Under the pieces are notes generated by a model, which saw only the letters and a program-made list of their open reading frames with translations, had not been told where the DNA came from and did no database searches. Source: Corynebacterium sp. UBA2622 (GTDB lineage: Bacteria > Actinomycetota > Actinomycetes > Mycobacteriales > Mycobacteriaceae). Taken from it: DNA of 62,226 nucleotides. The position numbers and the translations under genes are program-made. Positions 9,943 to 18,206 of the stretch are shown piece after piece. The stretch's first letter is position 1, and every line of letters starts with the position of its first letter. The stretch lies in contig NZ_DDJO01000006.1 in the NCBI RefSeq assembly GCF_002339505.1, positions 1 to 62,226 of the forward strand. Direction: 5' to 3'.

Positions 9943-10065
9943 ATGAAGGTCCGCAAGTCGCTTCGGTCGCTGAAGAACAAGCCGGGCGCTCAGGTTGTGC
10001 GCCGCCACGGCAAGGTTTTCGTGATCAACAAGAAGGATCCGCGCTTCAAGGCCCGCCAGGGTTAG
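9943..10065 (+). CDS. rpmJ: 50S ribosomal protein L36, type B (no zinc ribbon)
   Basis: Forty-residue, very basic ribosomal protein of the large subunit. It is the C-minus (type B) version: the four zinc-ligand Cys/His positions of ordinary L36 are missing, so it can replace the zinc form when zinc is scarce. The start follows a strong AAAGGAG. In corynebacteria this gene sits beside nadE and the nrd cluster, as here. Zinc control (Zur) would be expected by analogy, but I see no convincing Zur box. Confidence 0.95.
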   Translation: MKVRKSLRSLKNKPGAQVVRRHGKVFVINKKDPRFKARQG

Positions 10066-10097
10066 TCGCGTCCGGGCCGGTTCCGCCGGCCCGCCAG

Positions 10098-10130
10098 CAC
10101 CCCGTCTCTCCCACCCGGAGGACGGGGTGT
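10098..10130 (+). terminator. Terminator after rpmJ
   Basis: CACCCCGTC pairs with GACGGGGTG across a short loop, 33 nt after the rpmJ stop. Only a weak T-rich tail follows. Confidence 0.6.
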
Positions 10131-10292
10131 TCCGCATTTCCCTGGCATTCGCTGGCCCCTCTGAAGGGGCCGGGACGGTGGCGCCGGCCACGTTTTCCCG
10201 CGTTCCCTCCGGGCCGCGGGGAAGCGAGTGGTTATAGCGAACTACATGTGGGTGATTACGCTGGGTCATCCTGGGAATATCACCGCTGTAAC

Positions 10293-10306
10293 TACTACAT
10301 GTAGTA
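10293..10306 (+). promoter_or_regulatory. Candidate NrdR box 1 upstream of nrdH
   Basis: TACTACATGTAGTA is a perfect 14-bp palindrome close to the NrdR box pattern (acaCwAtATaTwGtgt). A diverged relative, AACTACATGTGGGT, lies near 10240-10253. The centre-to-centre distance to box 2 is 33 bp, near three helical turns, as expected for paired NrdR sites. Confidence 0.6.
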
Positions 10307-10310
10307 TCAG

Positions 10311-10339
10311 TTGCCTAAATTGCCCACAAAGTATAGTGT
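10311..10339 (+). promoter_or_regulatory. nrdH promoter with candidate NrdR box 2
   Basis: TTGCCT (10311-10316) and TATAGT (10332-10337), 15 bp apart, resemble a -35/-10 pair. ACAAAGTATAGTGT (10326-10339) resembles a NrdR box and covers the -10, the classic arrangement for repression of ribonucleotide reductase genes. No nrdR gene is in the window. Confidence 0.55.
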
Positions 10340-10413
10340 TTACTGGTGTCGCCCCGGGAGGGAACGGGGGCCGCGAAAGAACACCCACGTCGGAGAGAAA
10401 GAGCCAACAGGTT

Positions 10414-10644
10414 ATGTCCATCACCGTTTACACCAAGCCCGCCTGCGTCCAGTGCACCGCCACCAAGAAGGCCCTGGATAAGGCCGGACTCGAGTACAAC
10501 CTCGTGGACATCTCCGTCGACGACGAGGCCCGTGACTATGTCATGGCCCTCGGCTACCTCCAGGCGCCCGTTGTCGAGGTCGACGGCGAGCACTGGTCCG
10601 GCTTCCGCCCCGACCGCATCCGCGGCCTCCAGGCCGCCGCCTAG
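10414..10644 (+). CDS. nrdH: Glutaredoxin-like protein NrdH
   Basis: Small (76 aa) redoxin with thioredoxin-like behaviour that gives electrons to the class Ib ribonucleotide reductase. The active site is Cys11-Val-Gln-Cys14, and the C-terminal WSGFRPDRI segment is the NrdH signature that separates it from glutaredoxins. The ATG at 10414 matches the family N-terminus (MSITVYTKPACVQC). It is the first gene of the nrdH-nrdI-nrdE run behind the NrdR-box promoter. Confidence 0.97.
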   Translation: MSITVYTKPACVQCTATKKALDKAGLEYNLVDISVDDEARDYVMALGYLQAPVVEVDGEHWSGFRPDRIRGLQAAA

Positions 10645-10693
10645 GTCTGGCTCCCTACGCAACGGGTGCGCCCGCCGCACCCGAACCATCCCC

Positions 10694-10719
10694 AGCCGTC
10701 GCATCGCCGGCGGCTTTTT
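10694..10719 (+). terminator. Possible attenuator between nrdH and nrdI
   Basis: AGCCG (10694-10698) can pair with CGGCT (10711-10715), followed by TTTTT. The short stem suggests partial termination, which would leave nrdH mRNA in excess over the downstream genes. Confidence 0.35.
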
Positions 10720-10737
10720 CAGTGAGGCACTACGTCG

Positions 10738-11280
10738 ATGCTCATCGTGTACTTCTCATCCGCCACCGGAAACACGAGGCGGTTCGTGGAAAAGGTCGGC
10801 CTGCCCGCTCAGCGGATTCCGCTCCGCCGGGGTGAGGGGGAGCTCCGCGTGGAGGAGCCCTACGTCCTCATCTGTCCCACCTACGGCGGGGGAGCGTCCA
10901 TCTCGCACCAGAACACCCGGCCCGTGCCCGCCCAGGTGATCCGGTTCCTCAACGACGAGCACAACCGCGGCCTGCTGCGGGGGGTCATCGCCGCCGGCAA
11001 CTCCAACTTCGGCACGGACTTCTGTCGGGCCGGTGAAGTAATATCGGCCAAGTGCAACGTGCCCTACCTCTACCGCTTCGAGCTCATGGGGGCGGAGGGG
11101 GATGCCAGCCACGTCCGTGAGCAGCTCATCGCCCACGCCGGCCGGCTGGGCCTGTCCCCGCTGGCCGCGGAGGACGTCGAAAAGCTCGAGCAGCTCGACA
11201 ACGAGGTCGAGCACGAAAGCGCCGACCGCCTCGCGCGGCTGCGTGACAAATACAGCAACAAATACAGCAGATCAGCATAG
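10738..11280 (+). CDS. nrdI: Flavodoxin-like protein NrdI
   Basis: Flavodoxin-fold FMN protein (180 aa) that supplies the oxidant for building the manganese-tyrosyl cofactor of NrdF. YFSSATGNTRRFVEK is the FMN phosphate loop and GVIAAGNSNFGTDFCRAG is the NrdI-specific flavin loop. The C-terminus carries about 45 extra charged residues (KLEQLDNEVEHESADRL) compared with typical NrdI, probably a helical extension. It starts 93 nt after nrdH; nrdE begins about 13 nt after its stop. Confidence 0.96.
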   Translation: MLIVYFSSATGNTRRFVEKVGLPAQRIPLRRGEGELRVEEPYVLICPTYGGGASISHQNTRPVPAQVIRFLNDEHNRGLLRGVIAAGNSNFGTDFCRAGEVISAKCNVPYLYRFELMGAEGDASHVREQLIAHAGRLGLSPLAAEDVEKLEQLDNEVEHESADRLARLRDKYSNKYSRSA

Positions 11281-11293
11281 GAGCGTTTTGCCA

Positions 11294-13468
11294 GTGAGCA
11301 CCCCCACCACCGAGAAGCGCGGCAGGAACGTCCCGGAACCCGCGAACCAGGCCGACCAGCTCGATTACCACGCGCTCAACGCACTGTTGAACCTGTACGA
11401 CGAGCACGGTGAGATCCAGTTTGACAAGGACCGCGAGGCCGCGAACCAGTACTTCCTGCAGCACGTCAACCAGAACACCGTCTACTTCCACGACCTGGAA
11501 GAGAAGATGAAGTACCTGGTGGACAACAAGTACTACGAGCCGCACGTGCTGGACAGGTACGACTGGGACTTTGTCAAGGAAACCTTCAAGCGCGCCTACG
11601 CCTTCAAATTCCGCTTCCGGTCCTTCCTCGGTGCGTACAAGTACTACACCTCCTACACGCTGAAGACCTTCGACGGCCGCCGCTACCTCGAGCGTTTCGA
11701 GGACCGCGTCGCCATGACCGCCCTCTTCCTCGCCGACGGCAACGAGGATGTCGCGAGCGCGCTTGTCGACGAAATCATGACGGGCCGGTTCCAGCCGGCG
11801 ACGCCGACCTTCCTCAACGCCGGAAAGGCCCAGCGCGGCGAGCTGGTGTCCTGCTTCCTGCTGCGCATCGAGGACAACATGGAGTCGATCGGCCGCGCCA
11901 TCAACTCCTCGCTGCAGCTGTCCAAGCGCGGCGGCGGCGTGGCCCTGCTGCTGTCCAACATCCGCGAATCGGGCGCCCCCATCAAGCACATCGAGAACCA
12001 GTCCTCCGGCGTCATCCCCGTGATGAAGCTTCTCGAGGACTCCTTCTCCTACGCCAACCAGCTCGGTGCGCGCCAGGGCGCCGGCGCGGTATACCTCAAC
12101 GCCCACCACCCCGACATCCTCAGCTTCCTGGACACGAAGCGGGAAAACGCGGACGAGAAGATCCGCATCAAGACGCTCTCCCTCGGTGTGGTCATCCCGG
12201 ACATCACCTTCGAGCTGGCCAAGCGCAACGACGACATGTACCTCTTCTCGCCCTACGACGTCGAGCGCATCTACGGCCTGCCGTTCAGCGACATCTCCGT
12301 CACTGAAAAGTACGACGAGATGGTTGAGGATCCGCGCATCCGCAAGACAAAGATCAACGCGCGGCAGTTCTTCCAGACCATCGCCGAGATCCAGTTCGAG
12401 TCGGGCTACCCCTACATCATGTTCGAGGACACGGCGAACAGGGCGAACCCCGTCAAGACCGGCCGGATCAACATGTCCAACCTCTGCTCGGAGATCCTCC
12501 AGGTCAACTCGCCCTCCGTGCTCAACGAGGACCTGACCTACGCCGAGATCGGCCACGACATCTCCTGCAACCTCGGCTCGCTCAACATCGCGATGACGAT
12601 GGACTCCGACAACTTCTCCCGCACCGTCGAGACGGCCATTCGCGGCCTGACCGCCGTGGCGGACAAGACCTCCATCGACTCCGTTCCCCCGGTCCGCGAG
12701 GGCAACGACGCCTCGCACGCCATCGGCCTGGGCCAGATGAACCTGCACGGCTTCCTCGGCCGCGAGCACATCGAGTACGGCTCCGAGGAGGGGCTGGACT
12801 TCACCAACGCCTACTTCGCCGCCGTCATGTACGAGGCCATCAGGGCCTCCCACAAGATCGCCGTGGAAAAGGGGACGGCCTTCGCGGACTTCGACAAGTC
12901 CGAGTACGCCAGCGGCGCATTCTTCGACCGCTACGATCCCGCGGATTTCCAGCCGAAGACGGAGAAGGTCAAGGCGCTCTTCGCCAACTCCTCCGCCGCG
13001 GTTCCGACAGCCGAGGAATGGGCGCAGCTCAAGGCGGACGTCGCCCGGGACGGCATCTACAACCGCTACCTGCAGGCGGTCCCCCCGACCGGTTCAATCT
13101 CCTACATCAACAACTCGACCTCGTCGATCCACCCGATCGCCTCGAAGATCGAGATCCGCAAGGAAGGCAAGATCGGCCGCGTCTACTACCCGGCGCCGCA
13201 CATGAACAACGAGAACATCTCGTACTTCAAGGACGCCTACGAGATCGGCTACGAAAAGATCATCGACACCTACGCCGTGGCCACCAAGTACGTGGATCAA
13301 GGCCTGTCGCTCACGCTCTTCTTCAAGGACACCGTGACCACCCGCGATCTCAACCGCGCCCAGATCTACGCGTGGCGCAAGGGCATCAAGTCCCTCTACT
13401 ACATCCGCCTGCGCCAGATGGCTCTCGAGGGCACCGAGGTTGAGGGCTGCGTGTCCTGCATGCTGTAG
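11294..13468 (+). CDS. nrdE: Class Ib ribonucleotide reductase, alpha subunit NrdE
   Basis: Catalytic subunit that reduces ribonucleoside diphosphates to deoxyribonucleotides. At about 724 aa it holds the substrate loop (PTFLNAGKAQRGELVSCFLL), the radical-site stretch NLCSEI, the PPTGSISYINNSTSSIHPI loop and the C-terminal redox pair EGCVSCML that NrdH re-reduces. Like class Ib enzymes it lacks an ATP cone. GTG 11294 is chosen; TTG 11288, nearer to AGGAG, is a fair alternative. About 20 extra N-terminal residues before LDYHALNALLNLYD are poorly conserved. Confidence 0.96.
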   Translation: MSTPTTEKRGRNVPEPANQADQLDYHALNALLNLYDEHGEIQFDKDREAANQYFLQHVNQNTVYFHDLEEKMKYLVDNKYYEPHVLDRYDWDFVKETFKRAYAFKFRFRSFLGAYKYYTSYTLKTFDGRRYLERFEDRVAMTALFLADGNEDVASALVDEIMTGRFQPATPTFLNAGKAQRGELVSCFLLRIEDNMESIGRAINSSLQLSKRGGGVALLLSNIRESGAPIKHIENQSSGVIPVMKLLEDSFSYANQLGARQGAGAVYLNAHHPDILSFLDTKRENADEKIRIKTLSLGVVIPDITFELAKRNDDMYLFSPYDVERIYGLPFSDISVTEKYDEMVEDPRIRKTKINARQFFQTIAEIQFESGYPYIMFEDTANRANPVKTGRINMSNLCSEILQVNSPSVLNEDLTYAEIGHDISCNLGSLNIAMTMDSDNFSRTVETAIRGLTAVADKTSIDSVPPVREGNDASHAIGLGQMNLHGFLGREHIEYGSEEGLDFTNAYFAAVMYEAIRASHKIAVEKGTAFADFDKSEYASGAFFDRYDPADFQPKTEKVKALFANSSAAVPTAEEWAQLKADVARDGIYNRYLQAVPPTGSISYINNSTSSIHPIASKIEIRKEGKIGRVYYPAPHMNNENISYFKDAYEIGYEKIIDTYAVATKYVDQGLSLTLFFKDTVTTRDLNRAQIYAWRKGIKSLYYIRLRQMALEGTEVEGCVSCML

Positions 13469-13492
13469 TGCCCCGCGGTGCCGCGCTTGACG

Positions 13493-13532
13493 CCGCCGGC
13501 CGCGTACCTCCACCACGGGGGCGCGCCGGCGG
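13493..13532 (+). terminator. Hairpin between nrdE and nrdF
   Basis: CCGCCGGC (13493-13500) and GCCGGCGG (13525-13532) form an 8-bp stem, followed shortly by TTTT. It may end or attenuate the nrdHIE message, consistent with nrdF having its own promoter in corynebacteria. Confidence 0.4.
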
Positions 13533-13633
13533 TGCAGCCGTTTTCGGGCGGGGCGGGGGAGGGGGCGTCGAGAAGCGAAGGGCGCACTCCCCGGGGGATA
13601 GACGAATTTTTGACGACGGATAGGATGGTTCGC

Positions 13634-14626
13634 GTGACCGACAACGATTATGACAAGTACCTCGACGAGCACCCCAGCTCGGTGAAGGCCATCAACTGGA
13701 ACGACATTCCGGACGAGAAGGACCTCGAGGTCTGGGAACGGCTCACCGGCAACTTCTGGCTGCCGGAGAAGATCCCGGTGTCGAACGACATCCCCAGCTG
13801 GAAGACGCTGACGGAGGACGAGAAGCTCGCGACGATGCGCGTGTTCTCCAACCTCACACTCCTCGACACCCTGCAGAGCACCGTGGGCGCGGTCTCGCTG
13901 ATCCCGGATTCGCGCACCATGCACGAGGAGGCCGTGTTCACCAACATCGCCTTCATGGAGTCGGTGCACGCGAAGAGCTACTCCAACATCTTCATGACGC
14001 TCGCGTCGACCCCGCAGATCAACGACGCCTTCCGCTGGACCGAGGAGAACGAGGAGGTGCAGCGCAAGGCAAAGATCGTCAAGAGCTACTACCGCGGCGG
14101 CGATCCCCTGAAGAAGAAGATCGCCTCGGTCATGCTGGAGTCCTTCCTTTTCTACTCCGGTTTCTACCTGCCGCTGAACTGGTCGGTGCACTCCAAGCTG
14201 ACCAACACCGCTGACATCATCCGCCTCATCATCCGCGACGAGGCGGTCCACGGCTACTACATCGGCTACAAGTACCAGGTGGCGCTGCGCGACGAGCCGC
14301 AGGAGCGCAAGGACGAGCTGAAGGAATACACCTTCGACCTGCTCTACGACCTGTATGAAAACGAGATCCAGTACACCGAGGACATCTATGACCCGCTCGG
14401 CTGGTCCGAGGATGTGAAGCGCTTCCTGCGCTACAACGCCAACAAGGCGCTGAACAACCTCGGTTACGAGGGCCTCTTCCCGGCGGATGAGTCGCGTGTC
14501 TCGCCGGCCATCCTCGCGTCGCTGTCGCCGAACGCCGACGAGAACCACGACTTCTTCTCCGGATCGGGTTCGTCCTACGTCATCGGCAAGGCAGAGGAGA
14601 CGCTGGACGACGACTGGGACTTCTGA
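13634..14626 (+). CDS. nrdF: Class Ib ribonucleotide reductase, beta subunit NrdF
   Basis: Radical-generating subunit (330 aa) with a dinuclear metal site; the corynebacterial enzyme is known to use manganese. Metal ligands are visible as Asp78, Glu109 and His112 (FMESVH), with further Glu in LESFLFYSGF and IRDEAVHGYY, and the radical tyrosine is Tyr116 in HAKSYSNIF. The C-terminus TLDDDWDF is the tail that binds NrdE. GTG 13634 gives the usual N-terminus and is preceded by AGGATGG; ATG 13625 is an alternative. It lies 165 nt after nrdE. Confidence 0.96.
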   Translation: MTDNDYDKYLDEHPSSVKAINWNDIPDEKDLEVWERLTGNFWLPEKIPVSNDIPSWKTLTEDEKLATMRVFSNLTLLDTLQSTVGAVSLIPDSRTMHEEAVFTNIAFMESVHAKSYSNIFMTLASTPQINDAFRWTEENEEVQRKAKIVKSYYRGGDPLKKKIASVMLESFLFYSGFYLPLNWSVHSKLTNTADIIRLIIRDEAVHGYYIGYKYQVALRDEPQERKDELKEYTFDLLYDLYENEIQYTEDIYDPLGWSEDVKRFLRYNANKALNNLGYEGLFPADESRVSPAILASLSPNADENHDFFSGSGSSYVIGKAEETLDDDWDF

Positions 14627-14955
14627 TCCCGGGGAGTTTCTTCGCGGCAGCTCGCCGAAGTGGGGGAGCCGCGCCGCGGCGGAACTAACCCAGTGGAGCC
14701 GGATCACCTCGAAAGGGGTAGTCCGGCTTTTGCCGTGTTGCCGGCACCCCGGGCCGTGGACTGGCACAACGCGGCGGCCCCCCACCAGCGCCCCCGGGGT
14801 CTAGTGTGATCGGTGTGGCAATTGCTTGTGCTCGCCTGTAATGGCTGGCAATTCCATGTACCGATCCCTTATGATGATTCGGTACCGGTTGTGGCACAAG
14901 TGACTTCTCTGACGGATTCAGTGAAGGGGCGAGTGCCGTAAGTCAGGAGGATCAA
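14627..14955 (+). other. 329-bp nrdF-ctaD intergenic region
   Basis: No gene is visible. The first part holds the nrdF terminator. The second part is AT-richer, with TGGCAATTGC and TGGCAATTCC as near-repeats (about 14816 and 14846), a TATGAT -10-like hexamer (14870-14875) and a short GGTACCGG palindrome, all likely parts of the ctaD promoter. No long ribonucleic element was recognised. Confidence 0.6.
14697..14731 (+). terminator. Terminator after nrdF
   Basis: AGCCGGA (14697-14703) pairs with TCCGGCT (14722-14728), with an inner CCT/AGG pair in the loop, followed by TTTT. Confidence 0.65.
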
Positions 14956-16806
14956 ATGACCGCAGTGGCGCCAAGGCTGGACAGTTACGTCCCGCCAACA
15001 CGTCCCGAGCCGACGGGCCACGCCCGTAAAGGCACCAAACTCTATTCCGTGCTGACGACGACTGACCACAAGACCCTGGGCATCTACTACATCATCATGT
15101 CCTTCGTCTGGTTCTTCGTCGGCGGCCTCATGGCACTTCTCATCCGTGCGGAGCTCTTCCACCCGGGTCTGCAGTTCCTGTCCAACGAGCAGTTCAACCA
15201 GCTCTTCACCCTGCACGGCACCGTGATGCTCCTCGCGTTCGGTACCCCTGTGGTGTGGGGCTTCGCCAACTTCATCCTGCCGCTGCAGATCGGCGCGCCG
15301 GATGTGTCCTTCCCCCGCCTGAACGCCTTCGGCTTCTGGATCACCCAGGTGGGCGTCCTTGCGATGCTCGCGGGCTTCCTCACCCCGGGCGGCGCGGCGG
15401 ACTTCGGCTGGACCATGTACATGCCGCTGGCTGACGCGACGCACACCCCGTCCGTCTCCGCGAACCTGTGGATCGTCGGCGTCGGTGCCACCGGTGTCGG
15501 CACCGTGGCCTCCGCCATCAACATGATCACCACCGTGCTCACCCTGCGTGCGCCGGGCCTGACCATGTTCCGCATGCCGGTGTTCACCTGGACCGTCTTC
15601 GTCACCTCGATCATCGCCCTGATGATCTTCCCGCTGCTGCTCTCCGCGGCGATGGGTGTTCTGTACGACCGCCTGCTGGGCGGCCACATCTACGACACCG
15701 CCAACGGCGGTGCCATCCTGTGGCAGCACCTCTTCTGGTTCTTCGGCCACCCCGAGGTCTACGTGCTCGCGTTGCCGTTCTTCGGCATGATCTCGGAGAT
15801 CATCCCGGTGTTCTCCCGCAAGCCGATCTTCGGTTACATCGGCCTCGTCTTCGCGACTCTCGCCATCGCCGGCCTGTCCATGGCCGTGTGGGCGCACCAC
15901 ATGTTCGCCACCGGCGCTGTCCTGCTGCCCTTCTTCTCCTTCATGACGTTCCTCATCTCCGTTCCGACGGGCGTGAAGTTCTTCAACTGGGTCGGCACCA
16001 TGTGGAACGGCCACATCACCTTCGAGACCCCGATGCTCTGGGCGATGGGCTTCCTGTTCACCTTCCTCTTCGGCGGCCTCACCGGCATCATGCTGGCCTC
16101 CCCGCCGCTGGATTTCCACCTGCACGACTCCTACTTCGTCGTCGCGCACTTCCACTACACCCTCTTCGGCACCGTGGTTTTCTCCGCGATCGCCGGCGTG
16201 TACTTCTGGTTCCCGAAGATGACCGGCCGCATGCTCGACGAGCGCCTGGGCAAGATCCACTTCTGGTTCACCTTCATCGGCTTCAACATGACCTTCCTGG
16301 TCCAGCACTGGCTGGGCAACATGGGCATGCCGCGCCGCTACGCCGATTACCTCGACAGCGACGGCTTCACCCTCCTGAACCAGGTCTCCACCATCGGCGC
16401 CCTCATCCTGGGCATCGGTATGCTGCCGTTCATTTGGAACGTGTTCAAGTCCTGGCGCTACGGTGAGATCGTCACCGTCGACGATCCGTGGGGCTACGGC
16501 AACTCCCTCGAGTGGGCGACCTCCTGCCCGCCGCCGCGCCACAACTTCACCTCCCTGCCGCGCATCCGCTCCGAGCGCCCCGCGTTCGAGCTGCACTACC
16601 CGCACATGGTGGAGCGCCTCCGCCGCGAGGCCCACACCGGCCACAGCTCCGACACCCCGGCCACCTGGAAGGGCGACTCGCACGAGTTCGACGATTCCGG
16701 CGACCAGGCCGAGTCCCGCCGCAACGCGCGCGAGCTTGGCGGCCAGGAATCCGCATCCACGACCACCATGGTCAAGGAGCGTACCGAGTACCGCCAGAAG
16801 GACTAG
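14956..16806 (+). CDS. ctaD: Cytochrome aa3 oxidase subunit I
   Basis: Twelve-helix haem-copper oxidase subunit that reduces oxygen and pumps protons (616 aa). The low-spin haem ligand lies in FTLHGTVMLL, the CuB/cross-linked His-Tyr in WFFGHPEVYVLALP, the CuB pair in VWAHHMF, the K-channel in PTGVKFFNW, and the two haem ligands in HDSYFVVAHFHY. A long hydrophilic C-terminal tail of about 70 residues after HYPHMVERL is typical of actinobacteria. The ATG follows AGGAGG. As in other corynebacteria it stands alone, away from ctaC/ctaE/qcr, next to nrdF. Confidence 0.98.
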   Translation: MTAVAPRLDSYVPPTRPEPTGHARKGTKLYSVLTTTDHKTLGIYYIIMSFVWFFVGGLMALLIRAELFHPGLQFLSNEQFNQLFTLHGTVMLLAFGTPVVWGFANFILPLQIGAPDVSFPRLNAFGFWITQVGVLAMLAGFLTPGGAADFGWTMYMPLADATHTPSVSANLWIVGVGATGVGTVASAINMITTVLTLRAPGLTMFRMPVFTWTVFVTSIIALMIFPLLLSAAMGVLYDRLLGGHIYDTANGGAILWQHLFWFFGHPEVYVLALPFFGMISEIIPVFSRKPIFGYIGLVFATLAIAGLSMAVWAHHMFATGAVLLPFFSFMTFLISVPTGVKFFNWVGTMWNGHITFETPMLWAMGFLFTFLFGGLTGIMLASPPLDFHLHDSYFVVAHFHYTLFGTVVFSAIAGVYFWFPKMTGRMLDERLGKIHFWFTFIGFNMTFLVQHWLGNMGMPRRYADYLDSDGFTLLNQVSTIGALILGIGMLPFIWNVFKSWRYGEIVTVDDPWGYGNSLEWATSCPPPRHNFTSLPRIRSERPAFELHYPHMVERLRREAHTGHSSDTPATWKGDSHEFDDSGDQAESRRNARELGGQESASTTTMVKERTEYRQKD

Positions 16807-16859
16807 AAGCTTCATCCGGGACCGGGCCTAGATAGCCCAGCCCCCTGATCCTCCTGACG

Positions 16860-16894
16860 AAGGAACCCCCCCACCGCAACGGTGGGGGGTTCCT
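16860..16894 (+). terminator. Rho-independent terminator after ctaD
   Basis: A long, nearly perfect stem, AAGGAACCCCCCCACC against GGTGGGGGGTTCCTT with a GCAAC loop. The position and strength make it a clear terminator for the highly expressed oxidase gene. Confidence 0.8.
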
Positions 16895-16952
16895 TGCGCG
16901 TGGAGTAACATAACTGCCCGTTAAGCGCGCCACGGACGAAAGGACCCCCGCG

Positions 16953-18206
16953 ATGGCTGTCTTCGAGGTCGAGCTCCAGGAGGGGCTGAAACACGCGGTA
17001 GTATCCACCACCGGCCCCGACCGTCCCGGCGTATCCGCGGCCTTTTTCAAGGTGCTCGCCAACCACGGGGTGCAGCTTCTCGACGTCTCACAGGTGGACT
17101 TCCGGGGTCGCCTCATGCTCGCTGCCTTCGTGGGGATGGACCCCCTGGCGCTGACGGATGTGGAACGCGAGCTGCGCGCGGGCCTGTGGGAGTACGGGCA
17201 GCGCGTCACCATCGAGACAGGGGCCGAGGTGCAGTCCGTCTCCCGCCCGCGTTCGACGCACGTTCTCGTCGCCCTGGGCAACCCTGTCACGGCCGACCAG
17301 GTCTCCCGCCTGGGCCAGGCTCTGGCCGGTTACGGGGCGAACATCGACCGTATCCGCGGCATCTCCAATTACCCCGTGACGGGACTCGAGTTCCGCGTGA
17401 CGCTTCCCGACTACAGCCCCGGCGACGGGCGGGAGATCCGCAAGACTCTGGCGGAACTCTCGGCGGAAATGGGTGTCGACCTGGCCATCGAGCATGCCGG
17501 GCTGCACCGCCGGGCCAAACGCCTCGTCTGCTTCGACTGCGACTCCACGCTCATCACCGGTGAGGTGATCGAGATGCTGGCAGCCCACGCGGGAAGGGAG
17601 GCCGAGGTCGCGGCCGTCACCGAGCGTGCGATGCGCGGCGAGCTCGACTTCGAGCAGTCCCTCCGCGAGCGCGTCGCCACCTTGGAGGGCCTCGAGGCCT
17701 CCGTCATTGACGAGGTCGCCGCCAGCATTGAATTGACCCCGGGTGCGAGGACCACCATCCGCACCCTGAATTCCCTGGGATACCGCACCGCGGTGGTCTC
17801 GGGCGGGTTCATCCAGGTTCTCGAGGGCCTTGCGGAGGAGCTGGAGCTGGACTACGTGCGCGCCAACACCTTGGAGATCGCCGACGGGAGGTTGACGGGC
17901 CGCGTGGTGGGCAAGATCGTCGACAGGCGGGCCAAGGCGGAATTCCTCGGGGAATTCGCGGCGGACTCGGGGCTGGCGATGAGCCAGACGGTGGCGGTCG
18001 GTGACGGAGCGAACGACATCGACATGCTCTCCGCCGCCGGCCTCGGCATCGCCTTCAACGCCAAGCCGGCGCTGAAGGAGATCGCGGACGCCTCCGTGAA
18101 CCACCCCTTCCTGGATTCCGTGCTGTACATGCTTGGCATTCCCCGCGAGGAGATCGATTCCGCCGACGAGGTAAACGGCCAGGGGCACAGGGTGGCGCTG
18201 GCGTGA
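16953..18206 (+). CDS. serB: Phosphoserine phosphatase with N-terminal ACT domains
   Basis: Final step of serine synthesis: hydrolyses phosphoserine. Residues 1-180 hold two ACT-like regulatory domains (HAVVSTTGPDRPGVSAAFFKVL and STHVLVALGNPVTADQVSRL), typical of actinobacterial SerB2 and linked to serine feedback. The HAD core begins at FDCDSTL with nucleophile Asp195 and Asp197, followed by the VVSGGF motif and GDGANDIDML. The start follows GAAAGGA. The stop overlaps the next gene as GTGA, so the PTH2-like protein is translationally coupled. Confidence 0.95.
   Translation: MAVFEVELQEGLKHAVVSTTGPDRPGVSAAFFKVLANHGVQLLDVSQVDFRGRLMLAAFVGMDPLALTDVERELRAGLWEYGQRVTIETGAEVQSVSRPRSTHVLVALGNPVTADQVSRLGQALAGYGANIDRIRGISNYPVTGLEFRVTLPDYSPGDGREIRKTLAELSAEMGVDLAIEHAGLHRRAKRLVCFDCDSTLITGEVIEMLAAHAGREAEVAAVTERAMRGELDFEQSLRERVATLEGLEASVIDEVAASIELTPGARTTIRTLNSLGYRTAVVSGGFIQVLEGLAEELELDYVRANTLEIADGRLTGRVVGKIVDRRAKAEFLGEFAADSGLAMSQTVAVGDGANDIDMLSAAGLGIAFNAKPALKEIADASVNHPFLDSVLYMLGIPREEIDSADEVNGQGHRVALA

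Larger units (their letters stand above)
10066..10413 (+). other. 348-bp rpmJ-nrdH intergenic region
   Basis: No gene is visible. It holds the rpmJ terminator (about 10098-10130), a perfect 7-bp hairpin (10154-10171, GGCCCCT/AGGGGCC) without a T-run, and the nrd promoter and candidate NrdR sites (10241-10340). The last part is markedly more AT-rich than the surroundings. Confidence 0.7.

Noticed and set aside
14869..16815. Long reverse-strand frame opposite ctaD
   Set aside because: Antisense artefact of GC-rich codon use; ctaD is full length with all haem and copper ligands.
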